Assembly: GCF_014200435.1 (NCBI RefSeq)
Contig: NZ_JACHBR010000001.1
Location: forward strand, 3,317,501 to 3,381,500
Source: Sphaerisporangium krabiense
GTDB taxonomy: Bacteria; Actinomycetota; Actinomycetes; Streptosporangiales; Streptosporangiaceae
DNA: 64,000 nt
Direction of reading: 5' to 3'
Shown: positions 57,029 to 64,000 of the stretch, in pieces
Layout of the letters: the number at the start of each line of letters is the position of its first letter
How positions within the stretch are numbered: position 1 is the stretch's first letter
Made by a program: the position numbers and the translations under genes
Notes under the pieces: generated by a model
The model's database searches: none
Told to the model about the DNA's origin: nothing
What the model saw: the letters and a program-made list of their open reading frames with translations, nothing else

Positions 57029-57832
57029 ATGGAGAGCAGGAACCCGATCCTGAGCAGATTGGGACGGCAGAACAACCGCCAGTCCTGGGGCGCGGGCCCC
57101 AACGTGAGCCCGCAGTACCTCCAGGACATGTACAACGCCCCTTCGTACGCCCCGCCCGCTCCGCCGGCCGCGGCGCGGCCGATGACGATCGACGATGTCG
57201 TCGTCCGTGGATTCATCACCCTCGGCACCCTCGTGGTGTCCGCCGCGGTCGCCTGGTACTTCAACTTCGGCTGGGGCATCGCCGCGCCCGCGGTCCTCGT
57301 GGGGTTCGTCCTCGGCCTGATCGTCTCGTTCCGCCAGAGCACCAACCCGGCGCTGATCCTCGGCTACTCCATCGCCTACGGCATCGGCATCGGCGTGATC
57401 AGCAAGATGTACAACGAGGCGTCCGAGGGCATCGTCTTCCAGGCGGTGCTCGGCACGATGGTGGCCTTCGCGGGCGTGCTGGCGGTCTACGCGCTCAAGG
57501 TCTTCCGGCCCACTCCGAAGTTCACCAAGTTCGTGGTCGCGGCCGGCTTCGCCGCCGTCGGCCTCATGTTGCTCAACTGGATCGTCAGCATCTTCACCGA
57601 CGGCGGTCTCGGCCTGCGCGGTGACAGCCCCATCGGCTGGGTCTTCAGCGTCGCGATGATCCTCCTCGGCTGCTTCTTCCTGCTGCTCGACTTCGACGCG
57701 ATCGATCAGGGGGTGCGCGCCGGGGTCCCCGAGAAGTACTCGTGGCTGATGGCCTTCAGCCTCACGCTGAGCCTGGTCTGGCTCTACCTGGAGATCCTGC
57801 GCTTCATCAGCTATTTCTTCAACAACGATTAG
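57029..57832 (+). CDS. Bax inhibitor-1/YccA-like membrane protein
   Basis: 267 residues from ATG 57029, six bases after GTGGAGG. A 60-residue soluble N-terminus with Pro/Ala (YAPPAPPAAARPMTIDDVVV) precedes seven membrane helices (FITLGTLVVSAAVAWYFNFG, AAPAVLVGFVLGLIVSF, GYSIAYGIGIGVISKMYNEA and later ones). The pair of acidic residues in LLLDFDAIDQGVRAGVPEKY matches the di-aspartyl pH sensor of YetJ/BI-1 proteins. Relatives act as calcium leak channels. It is the only gene for over 1 kb upstream and is followed by a terminator. Confidence 0.93.
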   Translation: MESRNPILSRLGRQNNRQSWGAGPNVSPQYLQDMYNAPSYAPPAPPAAARPMTIDDVVVRGFITLGTLVVSAAVAWYFNFGWGIAAPAVLVGFVLGLIVSFRQSTNPALILGYSIAYGIGIGVISKMYNEASEGIVFQAVLGTMVAFAGVLAVYALKVFRPTPKFTKFVVAAGFAAVGLMLLNWIVSIFTDGGLGLRGDSPIGWVFSVAMILLGCFFLLLDFDAIDQGVRAGVPEKYSWLMAFSLTLSLVWLYLEILRFISYFFNND

Positions 57833-57847
57833 GTCCTTCGTCCGGAA

Positions 57848-57874
57848 ACGCCCCGCCGGGGCCCGGTGGGGCGT
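57848..57874 (+). terminator. Hairpin terminator after the BI-1-like gene
   Basis: ACGCCCCGCCGG pairs with CCGGTGGGGCGT (one G-T) around the loop GGC, 15 bases after the stop codon. Confidence 0.75.
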
Positions 57875-58030
57875 CATCCGGATGGCATGGTCGCCCGAGC
57901 TTTGGGTAAGCCGCACGCACTGCTACTAACGATCTACCTCGTGTAAGCGAAGCCTGGCCATTAGGGTCTTGCCATCACGGGGCGGGTGATGCAGTGTCTA
58001 GCAAAAGAGGCTTCACTCATGGAGGTGCCC

Positions 58031-58264
58031 ATGTCGTTGAACCACTCACCGGAGATGCAGAACAAGCTGATAGCCAGGGTTCCGGACATCACCGGACGCG
58101 CACTCCCCGAGTGGTTCCAAGCCATCGACAACGGCCCGTCGTTCCTCCGATGTGACGAGCGGGCCAACTGGCTCGCCGACGAGCACGGGCTGACTCATGG
58201 CTACGCGGCCGCCATCGTCATCGAGCACGAGCGGCAGCGCCGTTCCCGTATGGGCTTCATGTAG
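58031..58264 (+). CDS. DUF4287-type small protein
   Basis: 77 residues from ATG 58031 with GGAGGTG three bases upstream of it. NHSPEMQNKLIARVPDITGR, ALPEWFQAIDNGPSFLRCDE and WLADEHGLTHGYAAAIVIEH follow the DUF4287 pattern of a helical DNA- or protein-binding module of unknown role. It stands before a PPOX gene with an 81-bp gap. Confidence 0.8.
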   Translation: MSLNHSPEMQNKLIARVPDITGRALPEWFQAIDNGPSFLRCDERANWLADEHGLTHGYAAAIVIEHERQRRSRMGFM

Positions 58265-58345
58265 GCCCCTACGCCCACCCCAGTGCGCCCACGCCATCGC
58301 TTGGCGTGGGCGCATCTGTCGCGAGGGCTGGGTCATCATGAAGGC

Positions 58346-58756
58346 ATGGATCTCGACAAAGCCCGTGATTTCATCCGAAAGAACCACCGCGCGGTGATTC
58401 AAACCTGGCGCGCCGACGGCCACCCGCAGATGTCGCCGGTCCTCGTGGGCATCGACTCCGAGGGGCGCGCCCTGGTCAGCACCCGCGAGGCCGCCGCCAA
58501 GACGCGCCAGCTCCGCAACAACTCCGACGTCTCGCTGTGCGTCATGATCGACGACTACCTCGGCGAGTGGATCCAGATCGAGGGGACCGCCGAGGTCGTG
58601 GCCGGCTCCGACGCGCTGGAGCCCCTGGTCGAGTACTACCGCAGCGTCTCCGGCGAGCACCCCGACTGGGACGAGTACCGCTCGGCCATGCGGGAGCAGA
58701 AGAACGTCCTCGTCCGCATCGACCTCAAGCGCGCCGGCCCCGACTACATGGGCTGA
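58346..58756 (+). CDS. PPOX-class F420-dependent or flavin oxidoreductase
   Basis: 136 residues from ATG 58346. The split-barrel PNPOx fold is visible: RAVIQTWRADGHPQMSPVLV, GRALVSTREAAAKTRQLRNN, VSLCVMIDDYLGEWIQIEGT and the C-terminal helix. Rv1155-like actinobacterial members use F420 or FMN. The substrate is unknown. A bidirectional hairpin separates it from the convergent thiolase. Confidence 0.9.
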   Translation: MDLDKARDFIRKNHRAVIQTWRADGHPQMSPVLVGIDSEGRALVSTREAAAKTRQLRNNSDVSLCVMIDDYLGEWIQIEGTAEVVAGSDALEPLVEYYRSVSGEHPDWDEYRSAMREQKNVLVRIDLKRAGPDYMG

Positions 58757-58769
58757 CGCCTTCCGGCCG

Positions 58770-58791
58770 CGCCCGCCGCGCGGGGCGGGCG
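58770..58791. terminator. Bidirectional hairpin between convergent genes
   Basis: CGCCCGCC pairs with GGCGGGCG around GCGCGG, between the ends of the PPOX gene and the thiolase gene. Confidence 0.65.
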
Positions 58792-58848
58792 AGATCGGCC
58801 GGATGCACGCCGCCGCGACCGGCGGCGATTCACGACTCCTTCGGCGCG

Positions 58849-60069
58849 TCAGCTGAGCCGTTCCAGGATCATGGCCATGCCCTGGCCGCCGCCCACGCAC
58901 ATCGTCTCCAGGCCGATCGCCTTGTCGTGGAAGCGCAGGCTGTTGATCAGCGTCGAGGTGATGCGCGCGCCCGTCATGCCGAACGGGTGCCCCACGGCGA
59001 TCGCGCCCCCGTTGACGTTGAGCCGGTCGAGGTCGATCCCGAGCTCCTGGTACGACGGGATGACCTGCGCGGCGAACGCCTCGTTGATCTCGACGAGATC
59101 GACGTCCCCGATCGCCATGCCGGCCCGGGCCAGTGCCTGCCGGGACGCCTCGACGGGACCGAGGCCCATGATCTCCGGTGAGAGCCCGCTCACGCCGGTC
59201 GAGACGATGCGCGCCAGCGGCGTGACGCCCAGCTCCGCCGCCTTAACGTCGCTCATCACGACCACCGCGGCCGCGCCGTCGTTCAGCGGGCAGCAGTTGC
59301 CCGCCGTTACCGTGCCATCGGGACGGAACACCGGCTTGAGCTGCGCGACCGCCTCGTAGGTGGTGCCGGGCCGCGGGCCGTCGTCCCTGCTCACCACCGA
59401 GCCGTCCGGCAGCGTCACCGGAGTGACGTCCAGCTCCCAGAACCCGTCGGCGAGGGCCTTCTCGGCCAGGTTCTGCGACCGGACGCCGAACTCGTCCTGC
59501 TCCCTGCGGCTGACGCCCTTCAGCTCGGCGACGTTCTCGGCGGTCTGCCCCATCGCGATGTACACGTCGGGCAGCCGCCCCGTCTGGCGGGGGTCCTGCC
59601 ATTCCGGGGCGCCGCTCTCGGCGCGGCGGGCGGTGCGCTCCTTGGCGTCGAGGAACAGGGGGTTGGCGGTGTCCGGCAGGGAGTCGGAGCTGCCCTTGGC
59701 GAAGCGGGAGACGCACTCGACGCCCGCCGAGACGAAGACGTCGCCCTCGCCGGCCTTGATGGCGTGGAAGGCCATGCGCGTCGTCTGGAGCGAGGAGGAG
59801 CAGTAGCGGGTGACGGTCGTGCCGGGGACGCCGTCCAGGCCGAGCAGCACCGCGACCACCCGGGCCATGTTGAACCCCTGCTCGCCGCCCGGCAGGCCGC
59901 AGCCGAGCATCAGGTCGTCGATGTCGTTCGGGTCGAGCTGGGGCACCTTGTCGAGCGCGGCCCTGACCATCTGGACGGTCAGATCGTCGGGGCGGATGTC
60001 CTTGAGCGACCCCTTGAAGGCACGGCCGATGGGCGAGCGCGCGGTCGCGACGATGACTGCCTCGGGCAT
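58849..60069 (-). CDS. Acetyl-CoA acyltransferase (thiolase), FadA-like
   Basis: 406 residues. The catalytic Cys is in VTRYCSSSLQTTRMAFHAIK, the acid-base His in GGAIAVGHPFGMTGARI and the second Cys in LETMCVGGGQGMAMILERLS. The length and the NEAF motif (EINEAFAAQVIPSYQELGID) identify a biosynthetic/degradative thiolase I/II. It cleaves 3-ketoacyl-CoA in beta-oxidation or condenses acetyl-CoA. No other fatty acid genes are adjacent. Confidence 0.95.
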   Translation of the reverse strand: MPEAVIVATARSPIGRAFKGSLKDIRPDDLTVQMVRAALDKVPQLDPNDIDDLMLGCGLPGGEQGFNMARVVAVLLGLDGVPGTTVTRYCSSSLQTTRMAFHAIKAGEGDVFVSAGVECVSRFAKGSSDSLPDTANPLFLDAKERTARRAESGAPEWQDPRQTGRLPDVYIAMGQTAENVAELKGVSRREQDEFGVRSQNLAEKALADGFWELDVTPVTLPDGSVVSRDDGPRPGTTYEAVAQLKPVFRPDGTVTAGNCCPLNDGAAAVVVMSDVKAAELGVTPLARIVSTGVSGLSPEIMGLGPVEASRQALARAGMAIGDVDLVEINEAFAAQVIPSYQELGIDLDRLNVNGGAIAVGHPFGMTGARITSTLINSLRFHDKAIGLETMCVGGGQGMAMILERLS

Positions 60070-60189
60070 GTGGCTCTCCTGGTTCGTGGCAGGCGGGGCT
60101 GGTCCCTCTGCGGAGGTTACCGCGCGGTAGGCCGATTGCCACGTGGTGGAGGCCAAGGAACGGCAGCGGCCGGCGCCGTGCACGGCAAA

Positions 60190-60216
60190 GGCCCCGCGGC
60201 CGGAGGGCCGCGGGCC
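60190..60216 (-). terminator. Terminator of the PQQ-like lipoprotein gene
   Basis: An 11-bp stem with one bulged C (left 60190-60201, right 60206-60216) around loop GGAG, three bases beyond the stop of the minus-strand gene. Confidence 0.75.
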
Positions 60217-60218
60217 GG

Positions 60219-61580
60219 TCAGCCGTACATGCCGGGCGCGCTGCCCGTGGCGTCCTGGACGGCGTTCACCGCGCCGTTCTCGTCCCGCCAGAGACGCCAG
60301 CCGTCCTGGCTGCCGGTGAACCAGGCGGGCGGGGGGCCGGCGGCGGGCGCCCGCCTGCCCGTGGCCAGGTCGAACTCGCACAGCGAGGCCACCGAGTAGA
60401 AGCCGCGGGCGCCTCCGGCCAGGGGCAGGGGCTTGGGGTCGGTGACGCAGAAGGACCAGCCGCGCCGGCCCTGGACCGGCGCCGCGCGGCCCGAGGGCAG
60501 CTCGAAGGCGGCGCCGGCCCCGCCGGGCTTGAGGAAGTCGAGCCGCGCCATGTCGCCGGGGAAGGCCAGCCACCACCCGGCGCCGGGGACCTGGCCGGCG
60601 GTGATCTGGCCGACCACCCGTCCGGAGCCGGGGTCGAGCCGGGCGAAACCGCCGTACTGCCCGTGCTCGTCCACCGGGCGCACCACCGGCGCGTAGCCGG
60701 GGCTGCCGCTGGGGTAGACGCGGACGACGGACGGGCGCAGCCAGTTGACCGTGCCGTCGGCGAGCTTGACCGAGAACAGGCCGAAGGAGGAGGTCTTGTG
60801 CTGCTTGGGGTTGGTGTACGGGGCGACGTACCCGACGAGATCGCCGCCGGATGCGCCGAACGCCCAGCCGCCCGACAGGTCGACGCCCGGGGCGAGCGCC
60901 CGCTCGACGGGAAGCCGCCAGACCGGTCTGCCCGTGGCGAGGTCGTGGGCGGCGAGCACCGGATGCCCGGCGAGGTGCAGCATGACGACCCGGGCGGCGT
61001 CGGACCACTCGACCTCGGCGATGCCCGGCTCCTTCCACCGCACCGCGCCGGTCAGCGGGTCGAGCACGACCAGCCGCGCCGAGGACAGCGCGGTGTTCTC
61101 CGACAGGCACAGCAGGCGGCCGCACCGCTGCGGCCCGAACGTCGAGTGGACGGGACGGCTCCACAGCGGCCGTCCGGTACGGGCGTCGTGGGCGACCAGG
61201 GCCGCGTTCCCCGCGCCGTGCCCGCCGGGCTTCGGGGCGACGGCGGCCACGATCGCGTGGCCGGGGGAGGTCTCGACGGCGGCGGGGGCCTGCACGCCCA
61301 TGCCGGGCAGCCGCCCGGCGATGGCCGCCGGATGGGCCCAGAGCCTCTTCCCGCCGGCCAGGTCGAGGGCGGCGGTCTCCAGGGAGCCGTCGGGCCTCAG
61401 GGAGGTCACGGCGGCCACCCCCGCGGCCACGACGGCCTTGCTGACGGCGTTCACCTCGGCGTTGCGCCAGGTGGCGTGGTGCGCCTGCTCGGTGGCCGCC
61501 CTGCTGGTGGAGCACGCCGCCAGGGCGAGCACCCCGGCGAGCGCCAAGGCCGGTTTCGTGAGGGGCCGGAACACGGGCAT
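60219..61580 (-). CDS. PQQ-binding-like beta-propeller lipoprotein
   Basis: 453 residues from ATG 61580. The lipoprotein signal ALALAGVLALAAC has a lipobox Cys at 23. Repeated blades carry the PQQ-like pattern: ALVAHDARTGRPLWSRPV, LVVLDPLTGAVRWKEPG, LAAHDLATGRPVWRLPV, and further ones. The quinone-coordinating residues of true dehydrogenases are not evident, so it is likely a structural or binding protein on the outer membrane face. Neighbours do not suggest a partner. Confidence 0.85.
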   Translation of the reverse strand: MPVFRPLTKPALALAGVLALAACSTSRAATEQAHHATWRNAEVNAVSKAVVAAGVAAVTSLRPDGSLETAALDLAGGKRLWAHPAAIAGRLPGMGVQAPAAVETSPGHAIVAAVAPKPGGHGAGNAALVAHDARTGRPLWSRPVHSTFGPQRCGRLLCLSENTALSSARLVVLDPLTGAVRWKEPGIAEVEWSDAARVVMLHLAGHPVLAAHDLATGRPVWRLPVERALAPGVDLSGGWAFGASGGDLVGYVAPYTNPKQHKTSSFGLFSVKLADGTVNWLRPSVVRVYPSGSPGYAPVVRPVDEHGQYGGFARLDPGSGRVVGQITAGQVPGAGWWLAFPGDMARLDFLKPGGAGAAFELPSGRAAPVQGRRGWSFCVTDPKPLPLAGGARGFYSVASLCEFDLATGRRAPAAGPPPAWFTGSQDGWRLWRDENGAVNAVQDATGSAPGMYG

Positions 61581-61638
61581 TGCACTCCAATGTGGGCAGA
61601 GTGACGACTCTGCCGCGGAGGGTGACCGTGGCCGGCCG

Positions 61639-62631
61639 CTACGAGGCGACGGCCCCCGGCCGGCGGCGAAGGATCGCGGCCCATCGTCCGGGCAGGCCGG
61701 TCGCGCGGCCGGCGACGCGGGTCGCGGTGACCTCGGTGCCGGGCTCCTCCGCGGCGATGGCCGCCGCGAGGTAGATCGATTGCGATGCCTCGCCACGCTC
61801 GGATTCGGGCTCGGGCCACAATCCCAACGCAGCACATACAGACGGTAGCACTACGTTAGCGGCCTGTTGGTAGCCTCGGGCAGATGGGTGGTATCGGTCG
61901 GGTCCGAACATCTCGCCCGGATATGTCGCGAATTCCGGGCCGAGGACGTCGGCGAACGCCACCGTCCTGCCGCCCTCGGCCACCACGCCGACCGTCTGCG
62001 CGGCGGCGAGCTGGCGGCTCCAGCGCCGCGTCATCCAGCGCAGCGGCTGCCCGATCGGCCGGACCGTCCCCAGGTCGGGACAGGTGCCCACCACGACCTC
62101 CGCGCCGGCCTCCCGCAGCCGCCGCACCGCGTCCCGCAGGTCCGCCACGGCGTCGGCGGGCTTGGTCTGGGTCGTGACGTCGTTGGCGCCGACGAAGATC
62201 ACCGCGAGGTCGGGGCGGGCCCGCAGCGCGCGGTCCGCCTGGAAGGGCAGGTCCGCCGAGACCGCCCCGGAGCGCCCGAAGACCTGCAGGCGCACCGGCC
62301 GCTCGGCCACGGCCGCGAGGCCGGTCGCCAGCATCACGGCGGGCGTCGCCGCCGGGTCGGTCATGCCGAGGCCCACCGACGTGGAGTCCCCCAGCATGGC
62401 CATCGTGATCGGCTCGGCGTCCCCCTCGCCCGCCCAGGCCCCGTAGACGCCGTCGGACGACGGTCCCTCCATGCCGTGCGGCCGGCCGACCGCCTTGCGC
62501 GCCAGCGTGGCCTCGGTCAGGAGCAGGCCGTACAAGGCGGCCCCCAGCGCCGTGGCGCCTCCGCCCCCGAGAGCCGCCGCGGTGGCGATGCGGCGGGCCG
62601 CCCTCGCGGTCCCCGGCGTCCAGATCACCAT
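61639..62631 (-). CDS. SGNH/GDSL-type hydrolase with membrane anchor
   Basis: 330 residues. An N-terminal hydrophobic segment (ALGGGGATALGAALYGLLLT) anchors or exports it. The catalytic blocks are MAMLGDSTSVGLGM (Ser), the oxyanion Gly in FGRSGAV, IFVGANDVTTQT (Asn) and GPDRYHPSARGYQQAA (Asp and His). It belongs to actinobacterial SGNH lipases/esterases. It diverges from the cystathionine beta-synthase gene with a 212-bp gap. A role in lipid or glycan ester cleavage is possible. Confidence 0.9.
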   Translation of the reverse strand: MVIWTPGTARAARRIATAAALGGGGATALGAALYGLLLTEATLARKAVGRPHGMEGPSSDGVYGAWAGEGDAEPITMAMLGDSTSVGLGMTDPAATPAVMLATGLAAVAERPVRLQVFGRSGAVSADLPFQADRALRARPDLAVIFVGANDVTTQTKPADAVADLRDAVRRLREAGAEVVVGTCPDLGTVRPIGQPLRWMTRRWSRQLAAAQTVGVVAEGGRTVAFADVLGPEFATYPGEMFGPDRYHPSARGYQQAANVVLPSVCAALGLWPEPESERGEASQSIYLAAAIAAEEPGTEVTATRVAGRATGLPGRWAAILRRRPGAVAS

Positions 62632-62843
62632 CCCCGTGCATCCCCTTCTCTGCAGTTGTCCTTCGTCCCAGCCCTCTGTTCTGGTTTCAGTGGCGCGACT
62701 CGCGGGCGGCTGTCCGTGTCATCAGCATGTCGTCGTCATCGTGACGGTACGGTGAGAAAGGACCGCTGGACGACCACGGGATCTCCTCGGAACTCCGGCA
62801 CTGGTAAGGGTGACAAGGCACGGCAGATGAGGTGTTATTCCCG

Positions 62844-64000
62844 GTGCGCGTACATGACTCTCTGATCGAGCTCATGGGCAACACCCCGCTCGTCCGGCTC
62901 CGCAAGGTCACGGCGGGCGTGCAGGCCCAGGTGCTCGCCAAGGTGGAATATTTCAACCCCGGCGGCTCGGTGAAGGACCGCATCGCGCTGCGCATGGTGG
63001 AGGCCGCGGAGCGGTCGGGGGCGTTGCGTCCCGGCGGGGTGATCGTCGAGCCCACCTCGGGCAACACCGGCGTGGGGCTCGCCATCGTGGCCCAGGACAG
63101 GGGCTACCGCTGCCTGTTCGTCGTGCCCGACAAGGTGGCGCAGGACAAGATCGCGGTGCTGCGGGCGTACGGCGCCGAGGTCGTCGTCTGCCCGACCGCG
63201 GTCTCGCCCGACCACCCCAATTCCTACTACTCGGTCTCCGACCGCCTGGCGCGCGAGATCCCGAACGCCTGGAAGCCCGACCAGTACTCCAACCCCGAGA
63301 ACCCGGCCAGCCACTACCACTCGACGGGGCCGGAGATCTGGGAGCAGACCGAGGGACGGGTCACCCACTTCGTGGCGGGCGTCGGCACGGGCGGCACGAT
63401 CAGCGGCACCGGCCGTTACCTGAAGGAGGTCTCCGGCGGGCGGGTGCGGGTCATCGGCGCCGACCCGGAGGGCTCGGTGTACTCCGGCGGCTCGGGACGG
63501 CCGTACCTGGTGGAGGGCGTGGGCGAGGACATCTGGCCCGCCACCTACGACACCACGGTCGCCGACCGCGTGATCGCCGTCTCCGACAAGGACTCCTTCG
63601 GCATGACCCGCCGCCTGGCCCGCGAGGAGGCCCTGCTCGTCGGCGGCTCGTGCGGCATGGCGGTCGTGGCGGCGCTCAAGGTCGCCGCCGAGGCCGGTCC
63701 CGACGACGTGATCGTCGTCCTGCTGCCGGACGGCGGGCGCGGCTACCTGTCGAAGATCTTCAACGACGACTGGATGGCGGACTACGGCTTCCTGACCACC
63801 TCGACTGAAGAGAACCTGGTCCGCGACGTGCTCGGCCGTAAGACGCCCGGCATGCCGGAGTTCGTCCACACCCACCCGCACGAGTCGGTGAACACGGCGA
63901 TCTCGATCATGCGCGAGTACGGCGTCTCGCAGCTCCCCGTGATGAAGGAGGAGCCCCCGGTCATGGCGGCCGAGGTGGTCGGCTCGATCGTCGAGCGCGA
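62844..64000 (+). CDS. cbs: Cystathionine beta-synthase, 3'-truncated by the window end
   Basis: Starts at GTG 62844, with GAGG about 11 bases before it, and reads to the last base (385 full codons). The PLP Lys lies in YFNPGGSVKDRIALRMVEAA, the phosphate loop is VGTGGTISGTGRYLKE, and SGNTGVGLAIVAQDRG binds the substrate. After the catalytic core a CBS domain begins (MPEFVHTHPHESVNTAISIM) and the frame stops at the edge, so the regulatory CBS pair is incomplete. It condenses homocysteine with serine, or acts as a cysteine synthase-like enzyme. With cysD/N/C on the window it shows active sulfur metabolism. Confidence 0.93.
   Translation, partial: MRVHDSLIELMGNTPLVRLRKVTAGVQAQVLAKVEYFNPGGSVKDRIALRMVEAAERSGALRPGGVIVEPTSGNTGVGLAIVAQDRGYRCLFVVPDKVAQDKIAVLRAYGAEVVVCPTAVSPDHPNSYYSVSDRLAREIPNAWKPDQYSNPENPASHYHSTGPEIWEQTEGRVTHFVAGVGTGGTISGTGRYLKEVSGGRVRVIGADPEGSVYSGGSGRPYLVEGVGEDIWPATYDTTVADRVIAVSDKDSFGMTRRLAREEALLVGGSCGMAVVAALKVAAEAGPDDVIVVLLPDGGRGYLSKIFNDDWMADYGFLTTSTEENLVRDVLGRKTPGMPEFVHTHPHESVNTAISIMREYGVSQLPVMKEEPPVMAAEVVGSIVER

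Overview
The window is high-GC DNA (roughly 70% or more by eye) with frequent GTG/TTG starts, strong third-position G/C bias and long antisense open frames. It points to a filamentous actinomycete. The core-gene order mfd, SurA-like lipoprotein, mazG, eno, ftsB-like, DUF501, ppx and type II NADH dehydrogenase is actinobacterial. A Rex operator, an IdeR-type iron box, many ECF sigma factors and TTA-bearing accessory genes fit Streptomyces or Streptosporangiales-like bacteria. The species cannot be fixed from the sequence alone.

Layout: 1-3369 holds the end of an undecaprenyl-phosphate sugar transferase and the sulfate activation genes cysQ, cysD and cysN. 3657-8583 is a mixed regulatory block: a methyltransferase, an ECF sigma factor with a degenerate LCP partner, a TetR/membrane-protein pair with clear operators, and a PASTA protein. 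8674-13324 is a five-gene ferric-siderophore uptake operon facing an AraC regulator across an IdeR-like box. 14336-15904 is a rifampicin monooxygenase (rox) preceded by a rifamycin-associated element. 16089-18837 and 25167-33757 hold an envelope or exopolysaccharide locus: three sulfotransferases, GT2, a WecG/TagA-type glycosyltransferase, a Wzx-like flippase, a kinase-like protein, an O-antigen ligase, a Wzz-like chain-length protein and a GH26-like hydrolase. An APS kinase (33779-35032) closes it. Between these parts lie a DUF2306 protein, a NarL-type two-component system, a dehalogenase-like hydrolase and a SARP regulator (18998-25143).

From 35137 onward: an SigE-type sigma factor with a membrane partner, a methyltransferase, then the conserved mfd-to-ppx block (38209-47110) with a perfect 113-bp tandem duplication across the mfd stop codon. 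Next come a TetR/SnoaL pair, an ECF42/DGPF pair, a family-5 uracil-DNA glycosylase, a large NACHT NTPase with an FGE-like region, Rex-controlled ndh, a tRNA with UAA anticodon but no long variable arm, a gene-poor 1.1 kb, a BAX-inhibitor-like membrane protein, a PPOX protein, a thiolase, a PQQ-like lipoprotein, an SGNH hydrolase and the start of cystathionine beta-synthase.

The most coherent undescribed system is a putative sulfated surface glycan pathway. CysD/CysN make APS, the APS kinase makes PAPS, three sulfotransferases could use it on a flippase/ligase-exported glycan, and CysQ removes PAP. Two of its genes contain TTA codons, and a UAA-anticodon tRNA candidate lies about 30 kb away, hinting at developmental translational control.
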